Shown here: positions 18,353-25,122 of the stretch, piece after piece
How the letters are laid out: each line of letters begins with the position of its first letter
How positions within the stretch are numbered: position 1 is the first letter of the stretch
Origin: a virus
IMG/VR virus record: IMGVR_UViG_3300017728_000101
Coordinates: 1-25,122 of that record
Reading direction: 5' to 3' (one strand)
DNA length: 25,122 nucleotides
Translations under genes and position numbers: made by a program
Notes under the pieces: generated by a model
The model's input: only the letters and a program-made list of their open reading frames with translations
What the model was told of the DNA's origin: nothing
Databases searched by the model: none

Positions 18353-18958
18353 ATGAAAACATTAAACGATAAATCACATCTAGGAGTTGAAGGTCACGTT
18401 GTAATTAGAGACGCTGATTCCCAAGAAGTGCTACTAAACAAGTACAATGCAATTAACTTTGAGAACTTTGCATTGGCTGTAGCAAATTCTATGGCTAATC
18501 AGACTACTAATAGCAATAATCATTTTATTGCAAAATTGGCATTTGGTTATGGTGGTACTACCATTGATGCTAACGGCAACGTTACATACAAAGACCCTAA
18601 AGTTTCTGGATCAACTGGTGGATTATATTCACCAAGCCCGGCAACGATAGGAGCCAATGCTACAACAACACCACTACAAGTATCTGTAACCGAATTTACA
18701 GTAAACAATGCTAAGAATCAACCATACACAGACTTAGAATGTAAAGTTGTATTAGATTACAACCAACCGGACGCAAGTGGTCCAGCATTAGACAACGCAT
18801 CAGATTTTGATGACGCTGATAGTTTTGTGTTTGACGAGATAGCACTAATTACTGACAACGGCGAGTTTTTAACACACTTAATTTTTCATCCTATCCAAAA
18901 AAGTAACAACAGAAAATTAGAGGTACTATACACTCTAAGAATTAGAGCAGGAGTTTAA
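18353..18958 (+). CDS. Virion structural protein (201 aa), conserved in T4-like marine phages
   Basis: I recognise the pattern but not a T4 gene name. The N-terminus has GHVVIRDADSQEVLLNKYNAINFENF, followed by a helix of Ala, Val and Asn. The middle is G/T/N-rich loops with FGYGG (about 67-71). The C-terminus closes with a FVFDEIALIT strand, a G-x-F-L-T-H-L-I-F-H-P-I-Q-K block and VLYTLRIRAG. Proteins with the same 'F-D-E-x-x-L ... T-H-x-I-F-H-P-V-Q-K' end occur among phage baseplate and fibre genes. It follows the giant gene after 43 bases with its own late promoter and an AAGGA site 7-11 bases upstream, and is followed by the fibre gene after 2 bases. T4 gp8 would sit near here but is longer (about 334 aa); equivalence is not shown. 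Confidence 0.6.
   Translation: MKTLNDKSHLGVEGHVVIRDADSQEVLLNKYNAINFENFALAVANSMANQTTNSNNHFIAKLAFGYGGTTIDANGNVTYKDPKVSGSTGGLYSPSPATIGANATTTPLQVSVTEFTVNNAKNQPYTDLECKVVLDYNQPDASGPALDNASDFDDADSFVFDEIALITDNGEFLTHLIFHPIQKSNNRKLEVLYTLRIRAGV
18949..18953 (+). promoter_or_regulatory. Shine-Dalgarno site of the fibre gene
   Basis: AGGAG lies 7 bases before the ATG at 18961, inside the last codons of the preceding gene. It fixes the start of the fibre protein. Confidence 0.7.
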
Positions 18959-18960
18959 AT

Positions 18961-19923
18961 ATGGCATATACAATTGATAGATATAACAACACTACTTACG
19001 GTGGTGCGGCTGATATCAGTGTAGCAGACAATACATTGAATGAGACAACCAATTTAAAACTCGTTGGTAAAGATTGGGTAGGCTATGGACAAACTATTGC
19101 ACAGAACTCTGTTAGCTTGTTAGAAAATTTTGCAAGTGAAACAGAACCTACTAAACCAACTGAGGGTCAACTTTGGTGGAACCCAGAAACAAAAATCTTA
19201 AGTGTGCGAAGCACAAATAAGTGGCTGGGTATGGATGCTGGTAGTAGTTTTGCTACTATTAAGGCAACAGACAACACAGACAAGAATGTGTTTATTACTA
19301 GATCAAATGGAGTAGTAGTTTCGATTACAAGCTCATATGAAGATTTTATAATTAACACTAGTGAAACAGTAATTGAACCTTTATTCAGAGATAATGGTAA
19401 TCCATCAGTTGCTGGACCGGCAACAATCAAAGCTGGTATTAATATGACAACCGATGCATCAAACGTAAACAAGACTTACTTGTTTCGTGGAACTGCTACA
19501 CACGCACAATACGCTGACGTTGCAGAGATGTATACAGCAGACAAAGAACACGAGCCTGGAACAGTAATTATGTTCAGTGACGATTCAGTTGAAGGACACA
19601 AAGGTGAAGAAGTTTGCGAAACGTTACACGAAAAAGATCCAAAGATGCTTGGTGTAGTTACTACTAACCCAGCATTACTAATGAACTCAAATATTGAAAC
19701 GCCAGAAGGTTTATCTACTATAGCTGTTGCGTTACTTGGAAGAGTTCCTTGTAAGGTTACTGGTATAGTTAACAAAGGTGATAGACTTGTATCAAGTAAT
19801 GTACCTGGTCATGCTATGGCAGGTAAAGATGATATTAGATGGACACACGTTGTTGGCAGAGCTTTAGAAAAGAAAAATACTGAAGGCGAAGGTGTTATAG
19901 AAGTTATAGTTGGGGTAAAGTAA
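18961..19923 (+). CDS. Tail-fibre or baseplate appendage protein with conserved C-terminal domain
   Basis: The 320-aa product has the two ends typical of fibre-like proteins of T4-like marine phages. The N-terminal part has K37-D-W-V-G-Y-G-Q-T-I-A-Q-N-S-V-S-L-L-E-N-F (to 57), then P-T-E-G-Q-L-W-W-N-P-E-T-K (66-78), a motif repeated in many phage fibres. The C-terminal domain begins HAQYADVAEMY (181-191), then EPGTVIMFSDD, LGVVTTNPALLMN, VALLGRVPCKVTGIVNKGDRLV and GHAMAG, ending in VGRAL...GEGVIEVIV. This domain is shared by many long fibres and resembles, at a distance, auto-processing or chaperone tips of other fibres. I see no sure catalytic residues. It probably trimerises and binds the host or decorates the baseplate. 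It starts 2 bases after the previous stop; the next gene follows with no gap. Confidence 0.7.
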   Translation: MAYTIDRYNNTTYGGAADISVADNTLNETTNLKLVGKDWVGYGQTIAQNSVSLLENFASETEPTKPTEGQLWWNPETKILSVRSTNKWLGMDAGSSFATIKATDNTDKNVFITRSNGVVVSITSSYEDFIINTSETVIEPLFRDNGNPSVAGPATIKAGINMTTDASNVNKTYLFRGTATHAQYADVAEMYTADKEHEPGTVIMFSDDSVEGHKGEEVCETLHEKDPKMLGVVTTNPALLMNSNIETPEGLSTIAVALLGRVPCKVTGIVNKGDRLVSSNVPGHAMAGKDDIRWTHVVGRALEKKNTEGEGVIEVIVGVK

Positions 19924-21039
19924 ATGCTAAATAGGCCCGCTACAGTATACACAGGCGAGAAAATAAAAGCTTCTCACTTAAATGATCTTATTACATATTA
20001 TAATGAGATCTGGAATGGCGGCACCTATACCTTTGACGTAAACCATAATACAAAAAATGACAACAGAAGATTTGGATGGGGTCAATCTAGTGCTACAATA
20101 ACACCAGCAGTTCAAGCAGGTAAAATTATTGAAGCAAACGATATGAACCAAGCTATTGTACAAGTCAATGCTGGACAATATCATATTAGTGATGACCCTA
20201 CTAGATTGCTATCAAAACTAGCGGCAGGTCATACAGATCCTGTTTCACCTGTACTATATAATGCAGTAGTTGACAAAGTTGCAACATTTGAAACTGATAA
20301 GTTTAAAGTTGACTGGTCAGACATGACATTAGATGTTTTATCAACAACAAATACTACAGCTTGGAATCAAGACTTGTATTGCGTACATAAATTTGAATTT
20401 AATAATTATAACGAAGCTAGACACTTTTTTAATGCAGGTGGAGAGTTAAGTATTGAATTAAGTATGCAATCTGGAGGAACAGCTGGTAACGATACTTGGA
20501 GACAAATATTTGAACAGTTTGATAGTATAAGAATTGGAGCTGAGGGTTGTAAGTTAGTACAAGACGATGCTGATCCTAAAGATATATTATCAACAAGTAC
20601 ACTAGCACCAATGGGATTCTATAATGGAATAACCAACGATGGTGCTTGGAATACAATATTAGATGCTGGTGTGTTTAGGTACGCAAACGGCGACTATGCG
20701 TATGCATATGCGTATGTTTATGTGTATGGCGAATACAACAGTAGAAGAATAAGACTACAATTAAAAGGCGAAGAAGTTGGTGGCAAGTTTAATGTTTATA
20801 TTAAAGTTATTCTAGTAGAAGATGAAGATGATACTTTTGCTATAACACAACCAGTAACATTAACTTCTGGATATTCTGTTCCAGCAACAACACCAAATCC
20901 ATCAGATGGTAACGCCTCATACTTTACTATAGGTTCTAACTTATATCAATTCCTAGCTAGAAATGCACCAACAATTACATTAAGTGAAGCTTGGACTACC
21001 GTAGATGTTGCAAGTGGACCACAATATCCCACTCCATAA
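19924..21039 (+). CDS. Putative virion structural protein, fibre-associated (371 aa)
   Basis: Not assigned to a T4 gene. The N-terminal third is helical: K-I-K-A-S-H-L-N-D-L-I-T-Y-Y-N-E-I-W (about 13-30), a FGWGQ turn, and K-I-I-E-A-N-D-M-N-Q-A-I-V-Q-V-N (about 62-77), the 'I-x-A-x-D-x-N-x-L' pattern of phage fibre shafts and assembly segments. The rest is beta-rich, with N-E-A-R-H-F-F-N-A-G-G-E-L-S-I-E-L-S, a block I have seen in phage virion proteins. Residues 258-269 are YAYAYAYVYVYG, encoded by a near-perfect hexamer repeat (20695-20730). The start follows the previous stop directly (TAAATG), so coupling is likely. It is the last gene before the promoter-bearing gap at 21040. Confidence 0.55.
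   Translation: MLNRPATVYTGEKIKASHLNDLITYYNEIWNGGTYTFDVNHNTKNDNRRFGWGQSSATITPAVQAGKIIEANDMNQAIVQVNAGQYHISDDPTRLLSKLAAGHTDPVSPVLYNAVVDKVATFETDKFKVDWSDMTLDVLSTTNTTAWNQDLYCVHKFEFNNYNEARHFFNAGGELSIELSMQSGGTAGNDTWRQIFEQFDSIRIGAEGCKLVQDDADPKDILSTSTLAPMGFYNGITNDGAWNTILDAGVFRYANGDYAYAYAYVYVYGEYNSRRIRLQLKGEEVGGKFNVYIKVILVEDEDDTFAITQPVTLTSGYSVPATTPNPSDGNASYFTIGSNLYQFLARNAPTITLSEAWTTVDVASGPQYPTP
20695..20730 (+). repeat. Tandem TATGCN-type hexamer repeat in coding DNA
   Basis: Six consecutive codon pairs start with TAT: tatgcg, tatgca, tatgcg, tatgtt, tatgtg, tatggc. They encode alternating Tyr and small residues, so one face of a beta strand would be all Tyr. Such repeats can change length by slippage. 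Confidence 0.8.
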
Positions 21040-21046
21040 TTAACCA

Positions 21047-21075
21047 TTGACACAAGTCGATAAATACTTTATAAT
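21047..21075 (+). promoter_or_regulatory. Perfect sigma-70 consensus promoter
   Basis: TTGACA at 21047-21052, a 17-base spacer (21053-21069), then TATAAT at 21070-21075. Both hexamers and the spacing are the exact bacterial housekeeping consensus. The predicted +1 is near 21082, 36 bases before the ATG at 21118. It should be read by unmodified host RNA polymerase, suggesting early expression of the block that follows. Confidence 0.75.
21059..21067 (+). promoter_or_regulatory. T4-type late promoter motif inside the sigma-70 spacer
   Basis: GATAAATAC shares the ATAAATA core of the motifs at 4325 and 18327. It lies between the -35 and -10 boxes of the sigma-70 promoter. Its predicted +1 is near 21072. 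The same gene block could thus be read both early and late. Confidence 0.6.
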
Positions 21076-21085
21076 ATACGTATAT
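21074..21085 (+). promoter_or_regulatory. 12-bp palindrome at the promoter start site
   Basis: ATATACGTATAT is a perfect palindrome that overlaps the end of the -10 box and the predicted +1. A dimeric repressor or other regulator could bind it. In A+T-rich DNA such palindromes also arise by chance. Confidence 0.35.
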
Positions 21086-21100
21086 AATTATATTACGAAT

Positions 21101-21107
21101 AAAGGAG
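21101..21107 (+). promoter_or_regulatory. Strong Shine-Dalgarno site of the 115-aa gene
   Basis: AAAGGAG lies 10 bases before the ATG at 21118. It is one of the strongest ribosome sites in the window and fits a gene at the head of its own transcript. Confidence 0.75.
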
Positions 21108-21117
21108 TATACCCTGT

Positions 21118-21465
21118 ATGGATGAAAGACTTGAAAAGGCATTAGAGTTCAGTAACTATGCCTTAACTATTAATAATCAAAAACGAAATATCCGAAACAG
21201 AGTAGCACAATTACAAATTGTACACTATCTTGGTGGTGTGTTTATTGCTAATCACGAAACGATTGCGTTTATAAAAACACTAATGGATATGGAAAAGAAA
21301 AGTGCTATTGTAATTGACAGTAGAGAGAATCCTATTACTGTAAAAAGTTTGAAAGAACTTATGGATAAACTTGTTGATGCTTACACTAGTGCTACTACAG
21401 AATTTGATATTGAGAACGAACGTCTAAAGAAGGCAAGAAATATTAAGAAAATAATGGATTGGTAA
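21118..21465 (+). CDS. Conserved small phage protein, function unknown (115 aa)
   Basis: I recognise a family of 110-120-aa proteins of T4-like phages but know no function. It is mostly helical: MDERLEKALEFSNYALTINN at the start, a central Y-L-G-G-V-F-I-A-N-H-E-T-I-A-F-I-K-T-L segment, a predicted strand I-V-I-D-S-R-E-N-P-I, and a charged helix at the end with ARNIKKIMDW. No membrane segment, signal peptide or metal motif is visible. It heads the promoter-driven block, with a strong AAAGGAG site, and its stop overlaps the start of the glycosyltransferase-like gene by one base, so the two are probably made in step. Confidence 0.65.
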   Translation: MDERLEKALEFSNYALTINNQKRNIRNRVAQLQIVHYLGGVFIANHETIAFIKTLMDMEKKSAIVIDSRENPITVKSLKELMDKLVDAYTSATTEFDIENERLKKARNIKKIMDW

Positions 21466-22364
21466 TGAAAGAATATGCCGATAAACAAGGCGTATGTTTC
21501 TTTGCTTACAACAATGATCAATTAGATTATGTTAGTATGGCAATAACTGCCGCCTTATATGTTAAAAAATATCTTAAACTTCCTGTGGCTTTAATCACAG
21601 ATGAAGGCTCTGAACAGTGGCTTGAACAAAGCCAAGATGAAAAATTAATCAATAAAGCCTTTGATTATATTATAACAACCAATGACGAGATGAAGCAAAA
21701 CCACAGACGTCACTTTGATAGTCCGTGGACAGAGTTTAATGCTCAGTTCAGTAATAGCAACAAACACAAAATTTTTGAATACAGTCCATTTGAGCAAACA
21801 TTATTATTGGATATTGATTATATAGTTAAGACTGATGTATTGTTAAAATATTTTGATACAGACAAAAATATTATAATGTTTGATAATGCACTAACTTTAA
21901 GAAACGAACCTCCTGCTGAGCGAGAACGAATGTTATATGATGCAGGTATTAAGATGTGGTGGAGTACTGTAGTTTACTTTGATAGAAGTGAATTCAGTAA
22001 AATGTTTTTTGATACGTGGGCTCATGTAGCAGATAATTATGAGTTCTATCAATACTTGTATAACTTTCCAAGTAAATTATTTAGAACAGACTATTGTGTT
22101 AGTATAGCAGTTCATGTTCTTACAGGAATGATTGGTAAAGATGATTTGTTTGGAAACTTTAATGGAACACCATTAATTAATATGAGTCAGAAAGATGATG
22201 TCATTGAAGCTATTAATGACAACGAGTGGGTTTTTATTGCACACGACCCAAAAGAAGAATGGAAGAATATTTTAGTAAGACATAACAATCAAGATGTACA
22301 CGTTATGAATAAAAGAGCATTAGGTAGAATCAAAGACAAAGTCTTGGAGACAATACATGAGTAA
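21465..22364 (+). CDS. Glycosyltransferase-like protein with DxD motif (299 aa)
   Basis: Layout suggests a GT-A-type fold. A first strand GVCFFAYNN (9-17) is followed by a helix A-A-L-Y-V-K-K-Y and strand P-V-A-L-I-T-D (40-46). F-E-Q-T-L-L-L-D116-I-D118-Y-I-V-K-T-D follows, where D116-x-D118 sits at the end of a hydrophobic strand as the metal/nucleotide-sugar DxD does in GT-A enzymes. Later, W-W-S-T-V-V-Y-F-D resembles the acceptor-side strand of such enzymes. The substrate cannot be read. I choose the ATG at 21465, which overlaps the preceding stop (TAATG); the in-frame TTG at 21459 lies within the upstream gene and has no better ribosome site. It may glycosylate DNA, virion proteins or host surface sugars. 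Confidence 0.55.
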   Translation: MKEYADKQGVCFFAYNNDQLDYVSMAITAALYVKKYLKLPVALITDEGSEQWLEQSQDEKLINKAFDYIITTNDEMKQNHRRHFDSPWTEFNAQFSNSNKHKIFEYSPFEQTLLLDIDYIVKTDVLLKYFDTDKNIIMFDNALTLRNEPPAERERMLYDAGIKMWWSTVVYFDRSEFSKMFFDTWAHVADNYEFYQYLYNFPSKLFRTDYCVSIAVHVLTGMIGKDDLFGNFNGTPLINMSQKDDVIEAINDNEWVFIAHDPKEEWKNILVRHNNQDVHVMNKRALGRIKDKVLETIHE

Positions 22365-23229
22365 AGAACAAATTTCTAAACAAGGTCAAGGTTACGTAAT
22401 ACCTGCAATGCAAGATTTTGAGTATGAACAAGCTACGGCGTTGGCATACAGTATTAAAACAAATAACAGAGATGCTAGTGTAACATTAGTTACTAACTAC
22501 ACAGATAGAATTCCACACCACTTTCATGATGCGTTTGATCACATGATAGAACTTCCTTATGGTAGTAACGAAATTACTAGATGCAACGATTGGCAGTTGT
22601 ATTGGGCAACACCTTATCTACATACTATAGTAATTGACCCAGCAAGTCTAGTAAAAGAAGATCATACTAGTATATGGGAATTTTTAATTGACCAATATGA
22701 TATATGTTTCTTTAACAAGTCTCATAACTTTAAAGGTGAAATATTAGAAAATAAAAAATTACAAATATACAAACAAGATTACGATATGGATCTTGTATAT
22801 GGTAATATGTATTATTTTAAACACGACACAGATTTAGCATTAGCATATCATAAACTAGCAGATCCATTTCAACAAAATTGGCGAGATGTGTTTGCAAAAT
22901 ATTTTAAAGAACAACACAGACCAAAGTATTATAACAACGACGTTATGCATAGTATACTTAATACGGCAATATTATATGAAGATAAGAATATGCATAATGA
23001 TATGATTAACTTGGTTAATATGCCAGTAACATTAAGTGATGGTTGTGTAGGATTTTGGCCTAAGTGGACTGATAGACTAAACACTTGGATTAGTAACGGA
23101 GCTAAAGTTAAAATTCAAAACTTTGCTATGCATACTAATTTATATTACGGAGAACAAGAGTTCTTAACAAAAGAAATTTTTGATGGACATCAACAAGCAT
23201 TTACAAGCACAGCGAAACGAAGGGATTAA
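22357..23229 (+). CDS. Glycosyltransferase-like paralogue lacking the second Asp of DxD (290 aa)
   Basis: It has the same layout as the preceding protein: strand QGYVIPAMQ (11-19), helix with A-L-A-Y-S-I-K, strand S-V-T-L-V-T-N (41-47), and D78-W-Q-L-Y-W-A-T-P-Y-L-H-T-I-V-I-D94-P-A-S. D94-P-A-S stands where the other has D-I-D, so the metal-binding pair appears broken. Y-G-N-M-Y-Y-F and a C-terminal W-P-K-W-T-D-R-L-N-T-W segment follow. It could be inactive or use another metal ligand. The start overlaps the upstream gene by 8 bases (ATGAGTAA), with GGAGA at 22346-22350 before it. Distant paralogy with the 299-aa protein is inferred from layout and size, not from strong identity. Confidence 0.5.
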   Translation: MSKEQISKQGQGYVIPAMQDFEYEQATALAYSIKTNNRDASVTLVTNYTDRIPHHFHDAFDHMIELPYGSNEITRCNDWQLYWATPYLHTIVIDPASLVKEDHTSIWEFLIDQYDICFFNKSHNFKGEILENKKLQIYKQDYDMDLVYGNMYYFKHDTDLALAYHKLADPFQQNWRDVFAKYFKEQHRPKYYNNDVMHSILNTAILYEDKNMHNDMINLVNMPVTLSDGCVGFWPKWTDRLNTWISNGAKVKIQNFAMHTNLYYGEQEFLTKEIFDGHQQAFTSTAKRRD

Positions 23230-24202
23230 TCCGCATTATAATAAAAGGCGGTATTATATTATCTTTGAAAAAGATTCTGGTAAGATAAAAAGCATTAGTA
23301 ACAGTTCTAAAGAAGTTACTGATCCTGAAAGGTATATGCAGACAGAGTCTTGGAATCCTGTCTGTAAACGGATTATCAAAGGCAAAGCTAGTTTAAAAAG
23401 ATATGGAATGATATGGGATATAGTAAACGAAGTCTGGGATATTGATTTTCGTAGTACTACATTAATTATTGAAGCTAAACATAATAAACTAGTTCCATTT
23501 GAATATGATGCTGATCCTACTGGTACTGAAATATTTGCTAAAATATTTTACGAAGATGCAAAGATTCTTATAGAAGCAAATAAAAGAAACATCAGGGGAT
23601 TAAAGAATTTAAGTGATATAACTGAAATAGCTTCATCAGAAAATAAGCTATTAGATATCTATATTACTAGAAAAAACGATCCAGATTATTTAATTAGTAG
23701 TATAGAAGTTGACCCATTAACGTTATTTAAAAACGGAAAGCAATTACTTGACCTTTCGATAGATGTTAATAAAACAGCTGATTGGAATAATATTAGTTTA
23801 TATGCAAAAACTGTCTTTAGTAATTATGGTTGGTCGTTGTCTAAAAGTATAATACAAACTCAAGACTTCTTGGGTACTAAAAAAATACTACAAACAAATG
23901 TGCAACAAAAATCCAACATAAATATTAACGTAGTGGATAATGTTGCTTATATACGTAGTGATATTAAAGATTCAGAGTTATATTACTTTGACGGACGTAA
24001 ACACTTAAAGTTTGTAGTATGCGACAACAGCATAGATAATCTAGTTGGTGCTTTTGAGGTACCGGTTGGTAGTCTGCTACAAGAAGATTCAAGAGTTAAT
24101 CTAAATTTTAAGTGGCCAAACAATCCACTAGTAATATATAAGAATAATTACATAACAGTAAACACAACAAATAATGGAGTAACACATGAGCAAAATGGTT
24201 AG
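23183..24202 (+). CDS. Unrecognised phage protein, beta-rich (339 aa)
   Basis: I do not recognise a named function. After a short basic segment (N-K-R-R-Y-Y-I-I-F-E-K-D-S-G-K-I) the protein is a mix of strands and helices. A middle motif L-L-D-I-Y-I-T-R-K-N-D-P-D-Y-L-I is followed by S-S-I-E-V-D-P-L-T-L and later D-W-N-N-I-S-L-Y-A-K-T-V-F-S-N-Y-G-W-S-L. This resembles conserved hypothetical proteins near the tail genes of T4-like phages. The C-terminus has F-E-V-P-V-G-S-L-L and a W-P-N-N-P strand region. The ATG at 23183 overlaps the preceding gene by 47 bases, which is long; a TTG sits just before it and no later ATG is near. The true start may lie downstream near 23229 with an unusual codon. 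Its end overlaps the next gene by 18 bases. Confidence 0.5.
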   Translation: MDINKHLQAQRNEGINPHYNKRRYYIIFEKDSGKIKSISNSSKEVTDPERYMQTESWNPVCKRIIKGKASLKRYGMIWDIVNEVWDIDFRSTTLIIEAKHNKLVPFEYDADPTGTEIFAKIFYEDAKILIEANKRNIRGLKNLSDITEIASSENKLLDIYITRKNDPDYLISSIEVDPLTLFKNGKQLLDLSIDVNKTADWNNISLYAKTVFSNYGWSLSKSIIQTQDFLGTKKILQTNVQQKSNININVVDNVAYIRSDIKDSELYYFDGRKHLKFVVCDNSIDNLVGAFEVPVGSLLQEDSRVNLNFKWPNNPLVIYKNNYITVNTTNNGVTHEQNG

Positions 24203-25122
24203 TATCAACGAATTTGATATTGTTTTTATCAGCTATGACGAGCCTAACGCAGATGAAAACTACAATAATTTAATTGAGAAAGCACCGTGGGCTAAAAGAA
24301 GTCATGGTGTATTTGGAAGTGATGCCGCTCACAAAGCCGCGGCAGATTTAGCAGAGACAGATAGGTTTATTGGTATTGATGCTGATAACATTGTTAAAGA
24401 AGATTTCTTTGGCATTGAAATAGATATGGAACGTATTAGAGATACTGACGTAATAAGTTGGGCTGGTAAGAATATAGTTAACGGCCTTGTATATGGTAAC
24501 GGTGGTATTAAGTGTTGGCCAAAACAAGTTGTGTACGGAATGCAAACACACGAGAATGCACCAGCAGGAGATAAACGAGCTCAGGTTGATTTCTGTTGGA
24601 ATATTAATTATGTACAAATGAATAATATTTACTGTGACGTTATGAATAATGCTAGTCCTTTACAAGCATGGCGAGCGGGTTTCCGTGAAGGTGTTAAGAT
24701 GGGATTAGTAGACGGTGATGTAATAGATCCATTATACTTAAAACAAAAAGTACACAATAAAAATTATAAACGACTACTAACTTGGATGAGTGTTGGCGAT
24801 GATAGTGAGAACGGACTATGGGCAATCTATGGTGCTAGACTTGGTTGTCATATGACAAACATTCAAAGAGAAAGTTGGGATTGGAAAAACGTTAGAGACT
24901 TTGATTGGTTATCTAATTACTTTAAAGAAAACGTATTACCAAACTTTGAACAAGATTCTGATCAGCTATGTCCTAGAACTGGAATGAAATGGAACTATAC
25001 AAAATTACAAGATGAAAGTAATAAACTAGGGTATGATATTAGATCAGAACTTGATTTAGAAATTGCTGATTTAGGTAAAGAAGGTTCTCGTTTCTTTAAA
25101 GAAGTATATATCAATCCTAGCA
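24185..25122 (+). CDS. Glycosyltransferase-like protein, DAD motif (3' end outside window)
   Basis: Open from the ATG at 24185 to the window edge with no stop: 312 full codons. It opens with the strand F-D-I-V-F-I-S-Y-D-E-P-N-A-D-E-N-Y (10-26), then L-I-E-K-A-P-W-A-K-R-S-H-G-V-F-G-S-D-A-A-H-K-A (29-51) and D-R-F-I-G-I-D65-A-D67-N-I-V. This is the family of phage glycosyltransferase-like proteins whose DxD follows a short hydrophobic strand. A Trp-rich region (W-A-I-Y-G-A-R-L-G) follows. It overlaps the previous gene by 18 bases in another frame and has no strong ribosome site of its own, so reinitiation is likely. With the genes at 21465 and 22357 it makes a possible sugar-transfer cluster. 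Confidence 0.65.

Noticed and set aside
19927-19933. CTAAATA at the start of the 371-aa gene as another late promoter
   Set aside because: It lies inside the coding start, differs from the ATAAATA core, and the genes are directly coupled.
21459-21464. TTG start for the 299-aa gene
   Set aside because: The ATG at 21465 overlaps the preceding stop in the usual coupled way.
1169-24617. Open frames on the minus strand (for example 1169-1519, 17589-17834, 19167-19472, 24348-24617)
   Set aside because: They lie opposite strongly supported + strand genes, are short, and encode compositionally biased hydrophobic sequence without motifs.
1-25122. tRNA genes, CRISPR arrays, insertion sequences, integrase or attachment sites
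   Set aside because: No cloverleaf, spaced direct repeats, transposase or recombinase motif was seen on either strand.

Overview
The window is almost wall-to-wall coding DNA on the + strand and reads as part of the baseplate and tail-fibre region of a large T4-like contractile-tailed phage (myovirus). The calls rest on a recognisable order of T4-type baseplate genes: a gp27-like hub, a gp5-type spike, gp25, gp6, and then a giant protein where T4 has gp7. The DNA is strongly A+T-rich (roughly one third G+C by eye). Together with the protein relatives I recognise, this suggests a marine T4-like phage of the kind that infects SAR11 or picocyanobacteria. No gene here proves the host.

Layout. (1) 1-4277: central hub block. 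A 5'-truncated hub gene, a spike gene without the lysozyme domain that T4 gp5 carries, and a separate lysozyme-shaped protein that seems to lack the catalytic residues. (2) 4278-4337: short gap with a T4-type late promoter that places the predicted +1 on the start codon of gene 25. (3) 4338-18309: gene 25, a long gene 6 (1033 aa) and a 10.5-kb gene for a 3495-aa protein, about 42 per cent of the window. (4) 18310-18352: gap with a second late promoter. (5) 18353-21039: three virion genes, one of them a fibre protein with a conserved C-terminal domain. (6) 21040-21117: gap with a perfect sigma-70 consensus promoter interleaved with a third late-promoter motif. (7) 21118-25122: a tightly overlapping run of a small conserved protein, two glycosyltransferase-like proteins, an unrecognised protein, and a DAD-motif glycosyltransferase-like gene that runs off the right edge.

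How the genes work together. Products of blocks 1 and 3 would build the central hub and spike and the surrounding wedges, which contact the host and trigger sheath contraction. Block 5 products are probably fibres or baseplate decorations. Block 7 may modify virion, DNA or host glycans, and its host-type promoter would let it be made early as well as late. No tRNA, CRISPR array, insertion sequence, integrase or rRNA was seen, and no stretch over 100 bases lacks a gene.
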